NCBI GenBank assembly: GCA_947489525.1
Contig: CANLDW010000003.1
Location: forward strand, 310,001 to 374,000
Direction of reading: 5' to 3'
Source of the DNA: an uncultured Psychrobacter sp.
GTDB taxonomy: Bacteria; Pseudomonadota; Gammaproteobacteria; Pseudomonadales; Moraxellaceae
DNA length: 64,000 nt
Part shown: in pieces, positions 20,163-29,924 of the stretch
Layout: each line of letters begins with the position of its first letter
Numbering within the stretch: position 1 is the first letter of the stretch
Made by a program: the position numbers and the translations under genes
The notes under the pieces: generated by a model
What the model was told of the DNA's origin: nothing
The model's database searches: none
Seen by the model: the letters and a program-made list of their open reading frames with translations, nothing else

Positions 20163-20311
20163 TTATATATCTAAGCAATGCAGTAAAGCTTAAGCGGTAC
20201 CAGCGGCCTATAAAACGATTGTTTATACGTGAGCGTTACTATAGTATTGACAATTATAAATACCAAAGTCTTTATCGGTCGTTTAGGCGACCCAAACTGA
20301 GGGCAATTTCA

Positions 20312-20719
20312 ATGCGCTTTATACTGTTTGTATTACTGTTTTTGAGCTTTGCATACGCACTAGGTTTAGTATTGGCAAACAATACTGATATAGGAGTCAA
20401 TCTTCTCTTTATGCAAGCGCCCGCTATGAATTTAGGGCTGCTGCTCATACTGTGCATGATCTTGGGTATCGTCATAGGTATGCTGCTCTCTTTATTATTG
20501 TTTCGCGTCTTTCAGAATAAATGGGAGATATCACGTTTGCAAAAAGAGAATAAAGAGCTGCAAAATCAGATTACGCAGGCCAATATTGCCATTGATCGTC
20601 AAGTGCATGCGCCAACTATTGACGAAGCAGTATATGGCACCGGTAGCCGAGTTACTACCGATACAACGCCTACTACACCCTCAGATAGCGCTGTACTCGA
20701 AAAGCAAAAGCGCTATTAA
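20312..20719 (+). CDS. lapA: LapA family inner-membrane protein (DUF1049)
   Basis: A small inner-membrane protein with two hydrophobic helices (residues 2-22 and about 40-65) and a cytoplasmic helix that begins ISRLQKENKELQNQ. In E. coli LapA works with LapB in lipopolysaccharide assembly control. I start at ATG 20312 because GAGGG lies eight bases upstream; the open frame extends back to 20219 without a ribosome site. Length is then 135. LapB, normally encoded between lapA and pyrF, is absent here. Confidence 0.85.
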   Translation: MRFILFVLLFLSFAYALGLVLANNTDIGVNLLFMQAPAMNLGLLLILCMILGIVIGMLLSLLLFRVFQNKWEISRLQKENKELQNQITQANIAIDRQVHAPTIDEAVYGTGSRVTTDTTPTTPSDSAVLEKQKRY

Positions 20720-20758
20720 TACCGCATCCTTTTAAGCCGATACTAAAAGATTGTTATA

Positions 20759-21484
20759 ATGAATAATACCGCCTATCAACCTGCAAGTCTTATATCCCCT
20801 GTCATCGTAGCTTTAGACAATATTACCATGAATGAGGCTCTAGCGTTGGCAGATAGTTTAGACCCAACGCAGTGCCGTCTAAAGGTCGGTAAAGAGCTTT
20901 TTACGCGCTCGGGTCCCAAAATTGTTAACGCATTACAGCAGCGCCAATTTGAGATATTCTTGGATCTAAAATTTCATGATATTCCAAATACTACCGCGCA
21001 AGCAGTTTTAGCTGCCGCTGATCTTGGTGTCTGGATGGTCAACGTTCACGCTAGTAGTGGCTTTGATGCCATGTCACTTGCTAAGGAGCGTTTGATAGCT
21101 GGAGGCTATGATACGCTACTTATAGCAGTCACAGTTCTGACTTCTATGAGTGCAGAGGACTTAGTGCAAATCGGTATTAGCAGTCAGGTAGATGAGCAAG
21201 TGAACCGCTTAGCGCAATTAACGCAAAACGCAGGTTTAGACGGAGTGGTGTGCTCAGCACAAGAGGCTGTTGCCCTAAAGACGCTATGTGGTAATGACTT
21301 TAAACTAGTAACTCCTGGCATTCGTCTTAGTGAAGACAGTACGGATGATCAGCAGCGTATTTGTACGCCGCAGCAAGCGCTTGATAATGGATCTGACTAT
21401 CTCGTTATCGGTCGTTCTATCACTCAAGATATTGACCCTGCTACTAAACTGGATCGTATTGTACAGAGTTTGCAGAAGTCTTGA
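20759..21484 (+). CDS. pyrF: Orotidine 5'-phosphate decarboxylase
   Basis: The last step of UMP synthesis. The catalytic Asp-Lys-x-x-Asp set is intact in [12 protein letters not shown], and the phosphate-binding end is VTPGIRL plus YLVIGRSIT. The length of 241 is typical. The ATG is 39 bases after the lapA stop, with no strong ribosome site, so it is probably in the same transcript. A strong terminator follows. Confidence 0.97.
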   Translation: MNNTAYQPASLISPVIVALDNITMNEALALADSLDPTQCRLKVGKELFTRSGPKIVNALQQRQFEIFLDLKFHDIPNTTAQAVLAAADLGVWMVNVHASSGFDAMSLAKERLIAGGYDTLLIAVTVLTSMSAEDLVQIGISSQVDEQVNRLAQLTQNAGLDGVVCSAQEAVALKTLCGNDFKLVTPGIRLSEDSTDDQQRICTPQQALDNGSDYLVIGRSITQDIDPATKLDRIVQSLQKS

Positions 21485-21567
21485 TAGGTAGCTTATATCG
21501 GTAGATAAGTTATGCTTATAGAGTAAACCTAGTCCTAAAGTGAGCTAAACCTAGACTGTATCTGCAT

Positions 21568-21597
21568 AAAAAAGACAACTGCCGTGTTGTCTTTTTT
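21568..21597. terminator. pyrF terminator
   Basis: AAAAAAGACAAC and GTTGTCTTTTTT form a perfect 12-base stem around a six-base loop; it has the A/T flanks of a two-way terminator. Confidence 0.92.
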
Positions 21598-21660
21598 ACT
21601 TTTTGATGCCATATCAATAAGTGCTACACTGTACAGCTCTTGCTCCTTTAGATTTATGAT

Positions 21661-22467
21661 ATGGATTGTATGAAACTACAGATTTTAAGCGACTTACACA
21701 TCGACAGCTATGCCCGTCAAGATCATCCGCTTGGTCATATTCCTAAAACGGATGCGGATATTGTGTTAGTGGCAGGAGATACCGCCAATAGCGATGAGGG
21801 TATGCCGTGGCTACAAGAGCAAGCAGCGCGCCTACAAGTACCCCTTATTACTATTGCAGGCAATCATGAATACTTTGGCGAAGATATACTGTCATTCGAT
21901 GACAAACTTGCCACTTGGGATAATTATGACACCGCAACTGCTCAAGGTATGCGTGTTCTGCAGTGTCAGGCGTTTGATTGGGATGACGTGCGTATTCTAG
22001 GCTGTACGCTGTGGACTGATTACCAGTACGAGGCGGATGAAAATACCATGACCGCTGCTAGACGCTTTATGCGTGATTATCAAAAGATATACGCCGGCGA
22101 TCAGATGTTCTCACCTGAGATCTCCATGCAGCTACACGCTCAGCAGCGCGCTTGGCTAAAACAGGCGCTTATTGAAGCCTATCAGATAGGTAAAAGAGTT
22201 GTGGTCATGAGTCATCATAGTATCAGCCCTTTATCCGTCTCTGAGAAGTATGCTAACTTACCTAGTAATGCTGCATTTGTCAGCGATTTATCAAGCTGGT
22301 TACATGAAGCGTGGGCACCAAGGTTATGGGTGCATGGTCACACGCATGAGGCCTTTGATTATCGTATTGATAATACTCGTGTTATCGTAAACCCTCGAGC
22401 GTATCCCAATGAAGTCAGTAGTACGGCTATTGCGTTTGCATGGGACAGAGTTATCGATGTTGGTTAG
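21661..22467 (+). CDS. Calcineurin-like metallophosphoesterase
   Basis: A two-metal phosphoesterase of unknown substrate. The metal-binding blocks are in order: SDLHID (residues 9-14), VAGDTAN, AGNHEYFG, MSHHSISP and VHGHTHEAFDY near the C-terminus. No signal peptide, so cytoplasmic. The ATG at 21661 is used, but the one at 21670 (MKLQILSDLHID) gives the usual N-terminus. It is followed 59 bases later by a histidine phosphatase gene that may share its transcript. Confidence 0.85.
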   Translation: MDCMKLQILSDLHIDSYARQDHPLGHIPKTDADIVLVAGDTANSDEGMPWLQEQAARLQVPLITIAGNHEYFGEDILSFDDKLATWDNYDTATAQGMRVLQCQAFDWDDVRILGCTLWTDYQYEADENTMTAARRFMRDYQKIYAGDQMFSPEISMQLHAQQRAWLKQALIEAYQIGKRVVVMSHHSISPLSVSEKYANLPSNAAFVSDLSSWLHEAWAPRLWVHGHTHEAFDYRIDNTRVIVNPRAYPNEVSSTAIAFAWDRVIDVG

Positions 22468-22526
22468 GTATATAAACGATTTAATGTCTATGACTAACCT
22501 TAATATACTGGTTACTATGAGAGAAT

Positions 22527-23348
22527 ATGACAACCTCCCCAAATTCTGCTAATACATCGCTGCACAAGTCTGTCAATGCGCCTGCGCCCTCACACCTACC
22601 AGATAGCATGATATCGTCAGTTAATTTACTACCGACAGGCAAGCGTCTGATACTATTTACACGCCACTCTTTGCGTGAGCGCTCCGATGGTAATGGCTTT
22701 GCAAGTGAACAGTTGCCCTTGACCCCTAAAGGCCGTGTTCTCGCAAAATCCTGGGGACGTTGGCTTGATGAGCACTTACCCTATTCACTCGATGTCGATA
22801 GTATCTCAAGTCCTATTACGCGCTGCGTCGATACCGCACAGTTAATGCAAGAGGGGGCAGGCTTACAGCGTGATATTGTGCATCAATCGCTCCTAGTTGA
22901 GCCGGGTAGCCTAGTGACTGAGCCTAAAGTAGCAAGCGTTATCTTTAAAGAAATTGGCGTACTCAATTTTATTAACCGCTTTTTGCAAGGCGACATAGAA
23001 GGTACTAAAAACGCCTACCAAGGCGGGCTTGATCTTTTATCGCTATTTTATCAGCACCAGCCTCAGCCTAATCAGCTCCGCTTAGCGGTCAGTCATGATA
23101 CCTTGCTCTCTGCGTTTTTAGCGGTGATGTTGGATGTGCCTAAAATCGATTGGAATGATTGGCCAAAGATGATGGAAGGGGTGTTTTTGTGGTTCGATGA
23201 TGCCCCATTCGATGCGGCCTGTGCCTATTTTATTTGGCGCGGCGCTACTTACGTGCGTCCTATACACACACTACTTGACAGCTATCTTACTATGGGCTTT
23301 CAACCTAATACTTTGCTTTTGCCACCTGAGGTGGATTGGTCACGATAA
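22527..23348 (+). CDS. Histidine phosphatase family protein
   Basis: A phosphoglycerate-mutase-like phosphatase. The phosphate pocket motif is FTRHSLRER at about residue 45, the usual RHG being RHS here. The second histidine is in VSHDTLLSAFLAV at about 190, and ISSPITRCVDTAQLM supplies the central arginine. About 40 N-terminal residues are low-complexity. The substrate is unknown. GAGAG lies just before the ATG. The C-terminal quarter (FIWRGATYVRPIHTLLD) has no motif I recognise. Confidence 0.8.
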   Translation: MTTSPNSANTSLHKSVNAPAPSHLPDSMISSVNLLPTGKRLILFTRHSLRERSDGNGFASEQLPLTPKGRVLAKSWGRWLDEHLPYSLDVDSISSPITRCVDTAQLMQEGAGLQRDIVHQSLLVEPGSLVTEPKVASVIFKEIGVLNFINRFLQGDIEGTKNAYQGGLDLLSLFYQHQPQPNQLRLAVSHDTLLSAFLAVMLDVPKIDWNDWPKMMEGVFLWFDDAPFDAACAYFIWRGATYVRPIHTLLDSYLTMGFQPNTLLLPPEVDWSR

Positions 23349-23467
23349 ACCTCGCCAGTCTATAAAAGATTTTAGGTAGAGGGTCATTTTGGTTTAAAAT
23401 TTGAGTCTTTATGAAACAGTTTTTAAGAACTGGTATTTTTAAAAACCGACACAAAATCAACTGACAT

Positions 23468-23500
23468 AAAAAGACCTTGCTATAGAAGCAAGGTCTTTTA
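23468..23500. terminator. Shared terminator between histidine phosphatase gene and rpsT
   Basis: AAAAGACCTTGC, seven-base loop, GCAAGGTCTTTT: a perfect stem with A and T flanks, placed between two convergent genes. Confidence 0.92.
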
Positions 23501-23571
23501 TTGCAAATAATATCTTAATAGCAAAATATTAAATGCATATTAAACGCATTGTAAGCTTAACAGTAACGCTC

Positions 23572-23838
23572 TTAAGCTTGTAAGCTTTTGATTGTCTTGT
23601 TTAAACGGCTCTTACGACGAGCAGCTTTATTCTTGTGAATAATGCCTTTGTCAGCCATACGATCAAGTACAGGTACCGCTTTTTTGTAAGCTTCGGTAGC
23701 TGCGTCATAATCTTTAGCTTCGATAGCCGCATCAACACGTTTTAGATAAGTACGAACCATTGAACGCTGTGATGCAGAGTGCTGGCGACGTTTAGTGTTT
23801 TGACGGGCGCGTTTACGAGCTTGTGCAGTATTAGCCAC
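23572..23838 (-). CDS. rpsT: 30S ribosomal protein S20
   Basis: A small basic protein bound to the 5' domain of 16S rRNA. It has the family pattern [13 protein letters not shown], with the C-terminal [17 protein letters not shown]. At 88 residues it has the normal length. It starts with GTG; AAGGAGA lies six bases upstream. A good promoter sits about 180 bases upstream, leaving a long leader. Confidence 0.98.
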   Translation of the reverse strand: MANTAQARKRARQNTKRRQHSASQRSMVRTYLKRVDAAIEAKDYDAATEAYKKAVPVLDRMADKGIIHKNKAARRKSRLNKTIKSLQA

Positions 23839-24017
23839 GCGTATCTCCTTGATAAAGACGGATAAAATATGAATGTTGAATGCAATTATGGGTTAACAGT
23901 CACTGGTGACGAGCAGCCGTCTCGTCAAACATGATGTCGATGCCAAATACGTATATGTCATCAAAAGCGCCTAAGCCATTTGGAATAATTAAACAGCCTT
24001 GACGGGTAAAGGCGGTT

Positions 24018-24046
24018 ATTTTAGCAAATTATTGCGCTTAGAACAA
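24018..24046 (-). promoter_or_regulatory. rpsT promoter
   Basis: Read on the minus strand: TTGTTC, exactly 17 bases, then TAAAAT with an upstream TGC (extended -10). It predicts a leader of about 170 bases before the GTG start. Confidence 0.65.
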
Positions 24047-24304
24047 TATATTTGATAGCCAATAGCTACATATTAGATAAAGATACGCATCTTAATCATT
24101 CATTTAGCGTACTATTTTACTAAACTGTGCGCTATAGCAATAATAACTGATAAAATCTCTTACAATAAATGTGAGCGAATAGCGTCACTATACAGCCAAT
24201 TTAGGTATGATATGAAAGCGCGTTGTTTTTGCAATGGACTAGATTTTTATAAGCTGTAAATAAGATAGCGCGCAAGCAAGGTTATATATACAGGACAGGG
24301 TTTA

Positions 24305-24349
24305 ATGATCTTGGTATCGTTATTATTTTATAACTACAAAAAGTGCTAA
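24305..24349 (+). CDS. Possible 14-residue leader peptide
   Basis: An ATG preceded by AGGACAGGG opens a frame MILVSLLFYNYKKC and a stop, ten bases before the next gene. The ribosome site is better than that of the following gene, so coupled translation is possible. Leucine and tyrosine content is not extreme, and nothing supports attenuation. It may be chance. Confidence 0.25.
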   Translation: MILVSLLFYNYKKC

Positions 24350-24359
24350 TGGATAGGGT

Positions 24360-25061
24360 ATGCAGCGAAAGGCAATAGTGATTGGAGCGACAGGACTCGT
24401 AGGACAATACTTAGTGAAACAGCTTAGTGAGCTTTATGATACCTTGATTGTGTTAGCAAGACGTCCACCGCGTTATATAAACGCTAGTATGCGTTTTTAT
24501 CAGATTAATGATTTTGATAACTTACCTGAGGTGTTTGCAAGCGTCAGCGTCGATGCTAGTACCGATGCCTTTAGTTGTTTGGGTACAACTAAGAAGCAAG
24601 CGGGTAGTGACGAGGCATTTCGCAAGATTGATCACGATTACAATGTTAAATTTGCGCAGTTGTGCCGTACCAAAGGCGTTGAGAATTTTTTTTTGTTATC
24701 AGCGATGCATGCAGATGAGAACAGTCGGTTTTTATATAACCGCGTTAAAGGAGAGACCGAGCAGTCGATCATAGCTCTTGGGTTTAGACACTTGGTTATC
24801 TTTAGACCTTCACTATTACTTGGTAAGCACAAAGGTCGTCCTTTAGAAACTATGAGTCAAAAAGCGTTTCAGCTAGTATCTTCTTTTGTTTCAGAATCGC
24901 TACCTTTGCATCCTATATCCGCTAAACGCGTGGCGAATGCTATGGCAATGAGTGCACATAGTATTTATGAACGCGGCAAGTATAGTGATAATCCTGTATC
25001 CCCCCTTACTAAAATAATAGAAAATAAGCAAATGCTAAGCATGACTCGTCTAAAAAACTAA
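24360..25061 (+). CDS. NAD(P)-binding Rossmann protein, HTATIP2/YbjT-like
   Basis: A short atypical dehydrogenase-reductase. The dinucleotide-binding start AIVIGATGLVGQYLVKQL is clear, followed by DAFSCLGTTKKQAGS, LLSAMHADENSRFLYNRVKGETE (Tyr and Lys in a YxxxK-like spacing) and RPSLLLGKHKGRPLE, all as in the HTATIP2-like family. The substrate is unknown. The C-terminus is basic, without a membrane segment. GATAGGG is just before the ATG, perhaps too close. Confidence 0.8.
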   Translation: MQRKAIVIGATGLVGQYLVKQLSELYDTLIVLARRPPRYINASMRFYQINDFDNLPEVFASVSVDASTDAFSCLGTTKKQAGSDEAFRKIDHDYNVKFAQLCRTKGVENFFLLSAMHADENSRFLYNRVKGETEQSIIALGFRHLVIFRPSLLLGKHKGRPLETMSQKAFQLVSSFVSESLPLHPISAKRVANAMAMSAHSIYERGKYSDNPVSPLTKIIENKQMLSMTRLKN

Positions 25062-25194
25062 TATAATTTGAGCAAAAAAATAGCCTAAGTAAAAATCAAG
25101 TAAAAATTTGGTGTAGATAATTTAAGTACAAATAAAGAGCTCTGCCCTTACTCGTTTTTTTATCAGTCCATTTTCATTAACTAGGAGTATCACC

Positions 25195-25728
25195 GTGTCT
25201 GAATCAAACACTATGAATAAAGAGAACTTTGTTACGTGTGATTTATTGGATGCCAATCCTGAATCACAAGTTTGTCTGCCTAATATAGAAGGTAAGTCTT
25301 TTTATAGCTTTGGTGGTAAGGATAGGTTCTGCGGCGAGATTGTCACGGTTAAGTGCTTTGAAGACAATAGCCGTGTTAAAGCGTTATTAAATAGTAAGGG
25401 TAAGGATAGCAATGGCGCAGGCAAGGTATTGGTTGTGGATGGCGGCGGCTCAATGCGCTGTGCACTATTAGGCGATATGATAGCCCAGTCGGCAATCGAT
25501 AATGGCTGGGCAGGCGTGGTAGTATATGGCTGCGTGCGTGATGTCGATGATATGGCACAGATGGACATTGGTGTCATGGCGCTGGGCTGCATTCCGCGTA
25601 AATCCACGCGCCGTGATGAGGGTCAAACGGATATTGAGATCAGCTTTGGCGACTTAACGCTGAACTCTGGTATGTTCCTCTACGCTGATAATAACGGTAT
25701 GATCGCCAGTGACAAACCATTGCTCTAA
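25195..25728 (+). CDS. rraA: RraA family protein
   Basis: Members either inhibit RNase E (RraA) or act as 4-hydroxy-4-methyl-2-oxoglutarate / oxaloacetate aldolases. It has VDGGGSMRCALLGDMIAQSA, GVVVYGCVRDVDDMAQMDIGVMALGCIPRKS, and a C-terminal YADNNGMIAS, which fit the RraA trimer fold; the Gly-Arg-Asp catalytic region is GCVRD. I cannot decide between regulator and aldolase. GTG start with AGGAG seven bases upstream; 177 residues. Confidence 0.88.
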   Translation: MSESNTMNKENFVTCDLLDANPESQVCLPNIEGKSFYSFGGKDRFCGEIVTVKCFEDNSRVKALLNSKGKDSNGAGKVLVVDGGGSMRCALLGDMIAQSAIDNGWAGVVVYGCVRDVDDMAQMDIGVMALGCIPRKSTRRDEGQTDIEISFGDLTLNSGMFLYADNNGMIASDKPLL

Positions 25729-25803
25729 TTTATATTGTTAACTTTACAATAACAAGTCAAAGCGTCCCAATTATTTCTAATGATATGTCTACTCCATATT
25801 TAG

Positions 25804-25836
25804 CCCAGTTTAGATGATTCTAGACTGGGTTTTTTG
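25804..25836 (+). terminator. Terminator of the rraA gene
   Basis: CCCAGTTTAGA and TCTAGACTGGG pair (one G-U), loop TGAT, then TTTTTTG. Confidence 0.9.
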
Positions 25837-25908
25837 TGTACGGGTTTTGTTGGAGACTGCCACTATTTTGAGTAAGGATTACAATCACAAACCGTTACGG
25901 CATTACTT

Positions 25909-25937
25909 TTGGTCAAAGCACGAAATATTCGTATAAT
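25909..25937 (+). promoter_or_regulatory. mfd promoter
   Basis: TTGGTC, 17 bases, TATAAT: a near-consensus sigma-70 promoter about 35 bases before the mfd ATG, giving a short leader. Confidence 0.75.
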
Positions 25938-25971
25938 AGGTGCCTGACTTTTAACTTCGATATTAGATATC

Positions 25972-28900
25972 ATGCCTATCACTGCTTTGACCGATGCATT
26001 CTCTCCTATTAATGAGCAACTGTTTCCTATAAAAGGAACTGAGCGCCGTAAACTTGCTCCAGTATATGGCGCTGTTGGTAGCTTGTGGTTAGCAAGCTTA
26101 GTGAAAACGTTGGTATGGGATGTCGCCGATCGGTTAAAAGTAGTCGTAACCCGTGACCAAAATCAGCTCAATCAAATAGAGACTGAACTGGCTTTTTGCG
26201 GTGTTGATGCCTATGTCTTTCCTGATTGGGAAACGCTGACTTATGATGAGCTATCACCGCATCAAGATATTGTCAGCGAGCGTATCAATCTACTTACCGA
26301 TATGCCAAGGTCAGGTATATTGCTGATTTCCGTGCAAGCTTTAATGCACCGCGTAGCACCGCCAAGCTGGCTCATCGGTCAGCACTTTGATTTAAGCGTC
26401 GGCGATACATTCGATATCAATACTCAGCGTGAGCTGCTAGCAAAAGCAGGTTACCGCGCTGTTGATAATGTGTTTGAGCCTGGTGAGTTTGCAGTGCGTG
26501 GCAGTATTATCGATATCTTTGCTATGGGGCAGCCTTTTCCGCTACGCCTTGATCTTTTTGACGACGAGATTGAAACCATACGTTTTTTTCACCCGCAAAC
26601 GCAGCGAACTCTAACCGATGATGATCTGCGCGCCATGTTGTCAGGCAATGATAGCAGTATGGGGCAGGAGTCAATATCACTATTGCACAAGCTGCCGGAT
26701 ATCTCAAAGCCTATCAAGCAGTTCCAAATATTACCTGCCAAAGAGTTTCCTCTAGAAGAGGGACGCGAGACCTTTCGCGCGAACTTTGCTGCGATGTTCC
26801 CTAATGCCAGTAGCCGTAAGTCTGAGCTGCATAAAGACGTGATGGCAGGTATTGCTAGCAGTGGTATTGAGTATTATCAGCCGCTATTTTTTGACAGAGA
26901 TGTCTGGCTACAAGAAAGCAGTTTATTCTCCTATCTACCAAGTGATGCGCTGTTTATCACTGATGAGCAAATAGGGGAGAGACAAGCGGATTATTGGTCG
27001 CAGATTGAGCGCCGCTATGAAGAGCGTCGTCACGATATCGATAAGCCTGTTGTAGCGCCAGAACTATTGTATTTGTTAGCCAATACGTTAGGCGAGCATC
27101 TCAATCAGTATCCGCGTGTTGTATTAAGTGCCCGCGATGAGTCATCACCACTATCTGCAAATGAGATAAAAGATACCAGTACAAAAGCGTCGTCTACCTC
27201 AGACAAACCAAATAGTATTAAAAGTAACACTACAAGTAGCTCTAAGGGAGTCGTCGCGCTCAGTGCGCAAGAACCACCGCCGTTATTCGTTAATCATCAA
27301 AAAGCTGAGCCCTTAGCAGATCTACTTGCATTTTTGCAGCAGCAAGCGCAAACAGCAACACCTGTGCTTATTGTCGCTGAAACGGCCGGTCGTCGTGAGA
27401 TTTTAATTGAACTATTCAAAGGTAAAATCGACGTCAGCTCCTATGATAACTTCAAGGATTTTTTAGCTGCTAATAGTGCCGTAAGTCAAACGATACCTTC
27501 TAGCAATATGGTTCGCGTAGGGTTGACGACAGCGCCTATTGAGCGCGGCGTCTACGTACCCGAGCGCTTAGTGGTCATCAGTGAAACGCAGCTATTTGGC
27601 AGGCAAGTATTGCAGACGCGCCGTCGTCGCCAAAGCGGCGTATCGGAGGAGTTCTTAGTCAAAAGCGTCACTGAGATAACTGAGGGTAGCCCTATTGTCC
27701 ATATTGAGCATGGTATTGGGCGTTACAGTGGTCTTATCACCTTAGATGTCGGTGAAGGAGAGCAGGAGTTTATTCACCTCAAATATGCGGACGATGCCAG
27801 CATCTATGTACCTGTCGCTAATCTGCAAATGATCAGTCGTTATAGCGGCGGCGATCCTGCTCTCGCGCCGCTGCATAAGATTGGTAGTGGTAAGTGGGAT
27901 CGCGCCAAGCAAAAAGCACTAGAGCAGATCCACGATGTTGCCGCAGAATTGCTCAACATGCAGGCAAGGCGCGAGGCAAAAGTAGGTATCCATTTCAAGA
28001 TCGACATGTCACAGTATGAGCTGTTTGCTAGTCAGTTTGCCTTTGAAGAGACGCCTGATCAAGCCAATGCTATTGATGCCGTTATGCACGACATGAAACA
28101 AAACCAGCCTATGGATCGTCTTATCTGCGGCGATGTCGGTTTTGGTAAGACAGAAGTGGCGATGCGCGCCTCTTTTATTGCGGTGAGTGCAGGCTATCAA
28201 GTTGCAGTACTCGTACCCACTACATTACTAGCAGGTCAGCACGAAGATAACTTCCGTGATCGGTTTGCCGATTGGCCCGTACGTATTGAGACGCTATCGC
28301 GCTTCGGTGGTAAAAAACACCAAGACACTGTGCTAGCAGATCTGGCAGCAGGAAAAGTTGATATTGTGATAGGTACGCACAAGCTCTTGCAGCCTGACGT
28401 TACGTTTTCAAATTTGGGTTTAATGATCGTTGATGAAGAGCATCGCTTTGGCGTGCGTCATAAAGAGCGTATTAAAGCCATTCAGACCGATGTTGATAGT
28501 ATGTCAATGACAGCCACACCAATTCCGCGTACGCTAAATATGGCGCTATCGGGTATGCGAGATATGTCGATTATTGCCACCCCGCCTGCGCGTCGATTAT
28601 CGATTAAAACCTTTGTGATGCAAAAGACCGATGCTTTGATGAAAGAGGCGATATTGCGTGAGCTGCTGCGCGGCGGGCAGGTGTATTTGCTGCACAACGA
28701 TGTGGCGAGTATCGAGCGCATGGCTGAGACCGTACGCGAACTGGTACCTGAGGCGCGAGTTGGGGTTGCGCATGGACAAATGCAGGAGCGTCAGCTCGAG
28801 CAAATCATGCAGCAGTTCTATCATAAGAAATTCAACGTGCTGGTTTGCTCAACCATCATTGAGACGGGTATCGATGTACCCAATGCCAATACCATAATCA

Positions 28901-29709
28901 TCGAACGCGCTGATAAATTTGGTCTTGCGCAGTTGCATCAGCTGCGTGGCCGCGTAGGACGCAGTCATCATCAAGCCTATTGCTACTTACTTGTACCTTC
29001 ATTAAAAGGTCTCAAAGGCGATGCCAAACGCCGCTTGCATGCCATCGAGCGCGCCAATACTTTGGGCGCAGGCTTTATGCTAGCAAGCGAGGACTTAGAG
29101 ATTCGCGGAGCAGGGGAGATCTTAGGTAAGCAGCAAAGCGGTAATATGCAAGCGATAGGCTTTAGCTTATACATGGATATGCTGGATCGCGCTACAAAGG
29201 CGATCAAGGCAGGTAAAGAACCGGATCTGAATACGCCGCTTTCCTTAACCAGTGAGATTAATTTGCACAGCTCAGCGCTTATACCTGAAGAGTACTTGCA
29301 TGATGTGCATCAGCGCCTGTTGTTTTATAAGCGTATTAGTAACGCTGACGATCTTGAAGCGCTGACGGATATTCGCACGGAGATAATAGATCGCTTTGGC
29401 GCCTTGCCCGATCAAACCAAACAGCTATTTGCTGTGCATCGTCTGCGTATACATGCCGAACCCCTAAAGATTAATAAAATCGATGCCAGCACTAGCAGTG
29501 TCAGCATAGAGTTTGCGCCAGATACGCCTGTTGACGCACTTGCCATTATTAAGCTGATACAATCAGATGGTCGCCGCTATCGCATGAATGGTGCTTCAGG
29601 TATCCGTTTTGATGACGCGGATAAGCTGCAAACAGCACAGCAGCGGATAGCAGTTATCGAAGAGCTTTTGCGTTATTTTAGTGAACATAGGGTCGCAGAA
29701 ACCGCCTGA
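25972..29709 (+). CDS. mfd: Transcription-repair coupling factor
   Basis: It removes RNA polymerase stalled at DNA damage and recruits UvrA. Domain order: UvrB-like N-terminal part (DWETLTYDELSPHQDIVSERI, RGSIIDIFAMG), RNA polymerase interaction domain (HIEHGIGRYSG, about 580), RecG-like helicase (Walker A GDVGFGKT about 720, DEEH about 821, QLRGRVGRSHHQAYCYLL), and the C-terminal TRCF domain. It has 1245 residues against 1148 in E. coli. Part of the excess is a Ser/Thr/Lys-rich linker at about 388-433 between the N-terminal and central parts. Single gene with its own promoter and terminator. Confidence 0.98.
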   Translation: MPITALTDAFSPINEQLFPIKGTERRKLAPVYGAVGSLWLASLVKTLVWDVADRLKVVVTRDQNQLNQIETELAFCGVDAYVFPDWETLTYDELSPHQDIVSERINLLTDMPRSGILLISVQALMHRVAPPSWLIGQHFDLSVGDTFDINTQRELLAKAGYRAVDNVFEPGEFAVRGSIIDIFAMGQPFPLRLDLFDDEIETIRFFHPQTQRTLTDDDLRAMLSGNDSSMGQESISLLHKLPDISKPIKQFQILPAKEFPLEEGRETFRANFAAMFPNASSRKSELHKDVMAGIASSGIEYYQPLFFDRDVWLQESSLFSYLPSDALFITDEQIGERQADYWSQIERRYEERRHDIDKPVVAPELLYLLANTLGEHLNQYPRVVLSARDESSPLSANEIKDTSTKASSTSDKPNSIKSNTTSSSKGVVALSAQEPPPLFVNHQKAEPLADLLAFLQQQAQTATPVLIVAETAGRREILIELFKGKIDVSSYDNFKDFLAANSAVSQTIPSSNMVRVGLTTAPIERGVYVPERLVVISETQLFGRQVLQTRRRRQSGVSEEFLVKSVTEITEGSPIVHIEHGIGRYSGLITLDVGEGEQEFIHLKYADDASIYVPVANLQMISRYSGGDPALAPLHKIGSGKWDRAKQKALEQIHDVAAELLNMQARREAKVGIHFKIDMSQYELFASQFAFEETPDQANAIDAVMHDMKQNQPMDRLICGDVGFGKTEVAMRASFIAVSAGYQVAVLVPTTLLAGQHEDNFRDRFADWPVRIETLSRFGGKKHQDTVLADLAAGKVDIVIGTHKLLQPDVTFSNLGLMIVDEEHRFGVRHKERIKAIQTDVDSMSMTATPIPRTLNMALSGMRDMSIIATPPARRLSIKTFVMQKTDALMKEAILRELLRGGQVYLLHNDVASIERMAETVRELVPEARVGVAHGQMQERQLEQIMQQFYHKKFNVLVCSTIIETGIDVPNANTIIIERADKFGLAQLHQLRGRVGRSHHQAYCYLLVPSLKGLKGDAKRRLHAIERANTLGAGFMLASEDLEIRGAGEILGKQQSGNMQAIGFSLYMDMLDRATKAIKAGKEPDLNTPLSLTSEINLHSSALIPEEYLHDVHQRLLFYKRISNADDLEALTDIRTEIIDRFGALPDQTKQLFAVHRLRIHAEPLKINKIDASTSSVSIEFAPDTPVDALAIIKLIQSDGRRYRMNGASGIRFDDADKLQTAQQRIAVIEELLRYFSEHRVAETA

Positions 29710-29842
29710 TCCTAAACGTGATTTTGTACAATGACAACTTTGCATAGTAAAAGTACAAATAAAGCAATAAGCGGCAATTGACCTTCATTATTTACATATT
29801 CAAGTACAAGCTATTGATAGCATAACGGATCTAGATCGTCAC

Positions 29843-29897
29843 GCTATTTTATCTGCTCGATACCTGATAAAATAGCGCCTGTCTTCCTTTTTTTATC
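29843..29897 (+). terminator. Probable mfd terminator
   Basis: GCTATTTTATC and GATAAAATAGC form a perfect 11-base stem with a 12-base loop. The T run (seven T) starts some 13 bases after the stem, farther than usual, so efficiency is uncertain. Confidence 0.6.
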
Positions 29898-29924
29898 AAT
29901 AGTTAATAACAAGAGAACCGTATT

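Larger units (their letters stand above)
23839..24359. other. Divergent region between rpsT and the NAD(P)-binding protein
   Basis: 521 bases. The left third is the rpsT leader and promoter. The right part is AT-rich and contains a 14-codon open frame at 24305-24349 with a ribosome site. No other gene or RNA is seen; the murJ gene often divergent from rpsT in gammaproteobacteria is not here. Confidence 0.5.
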
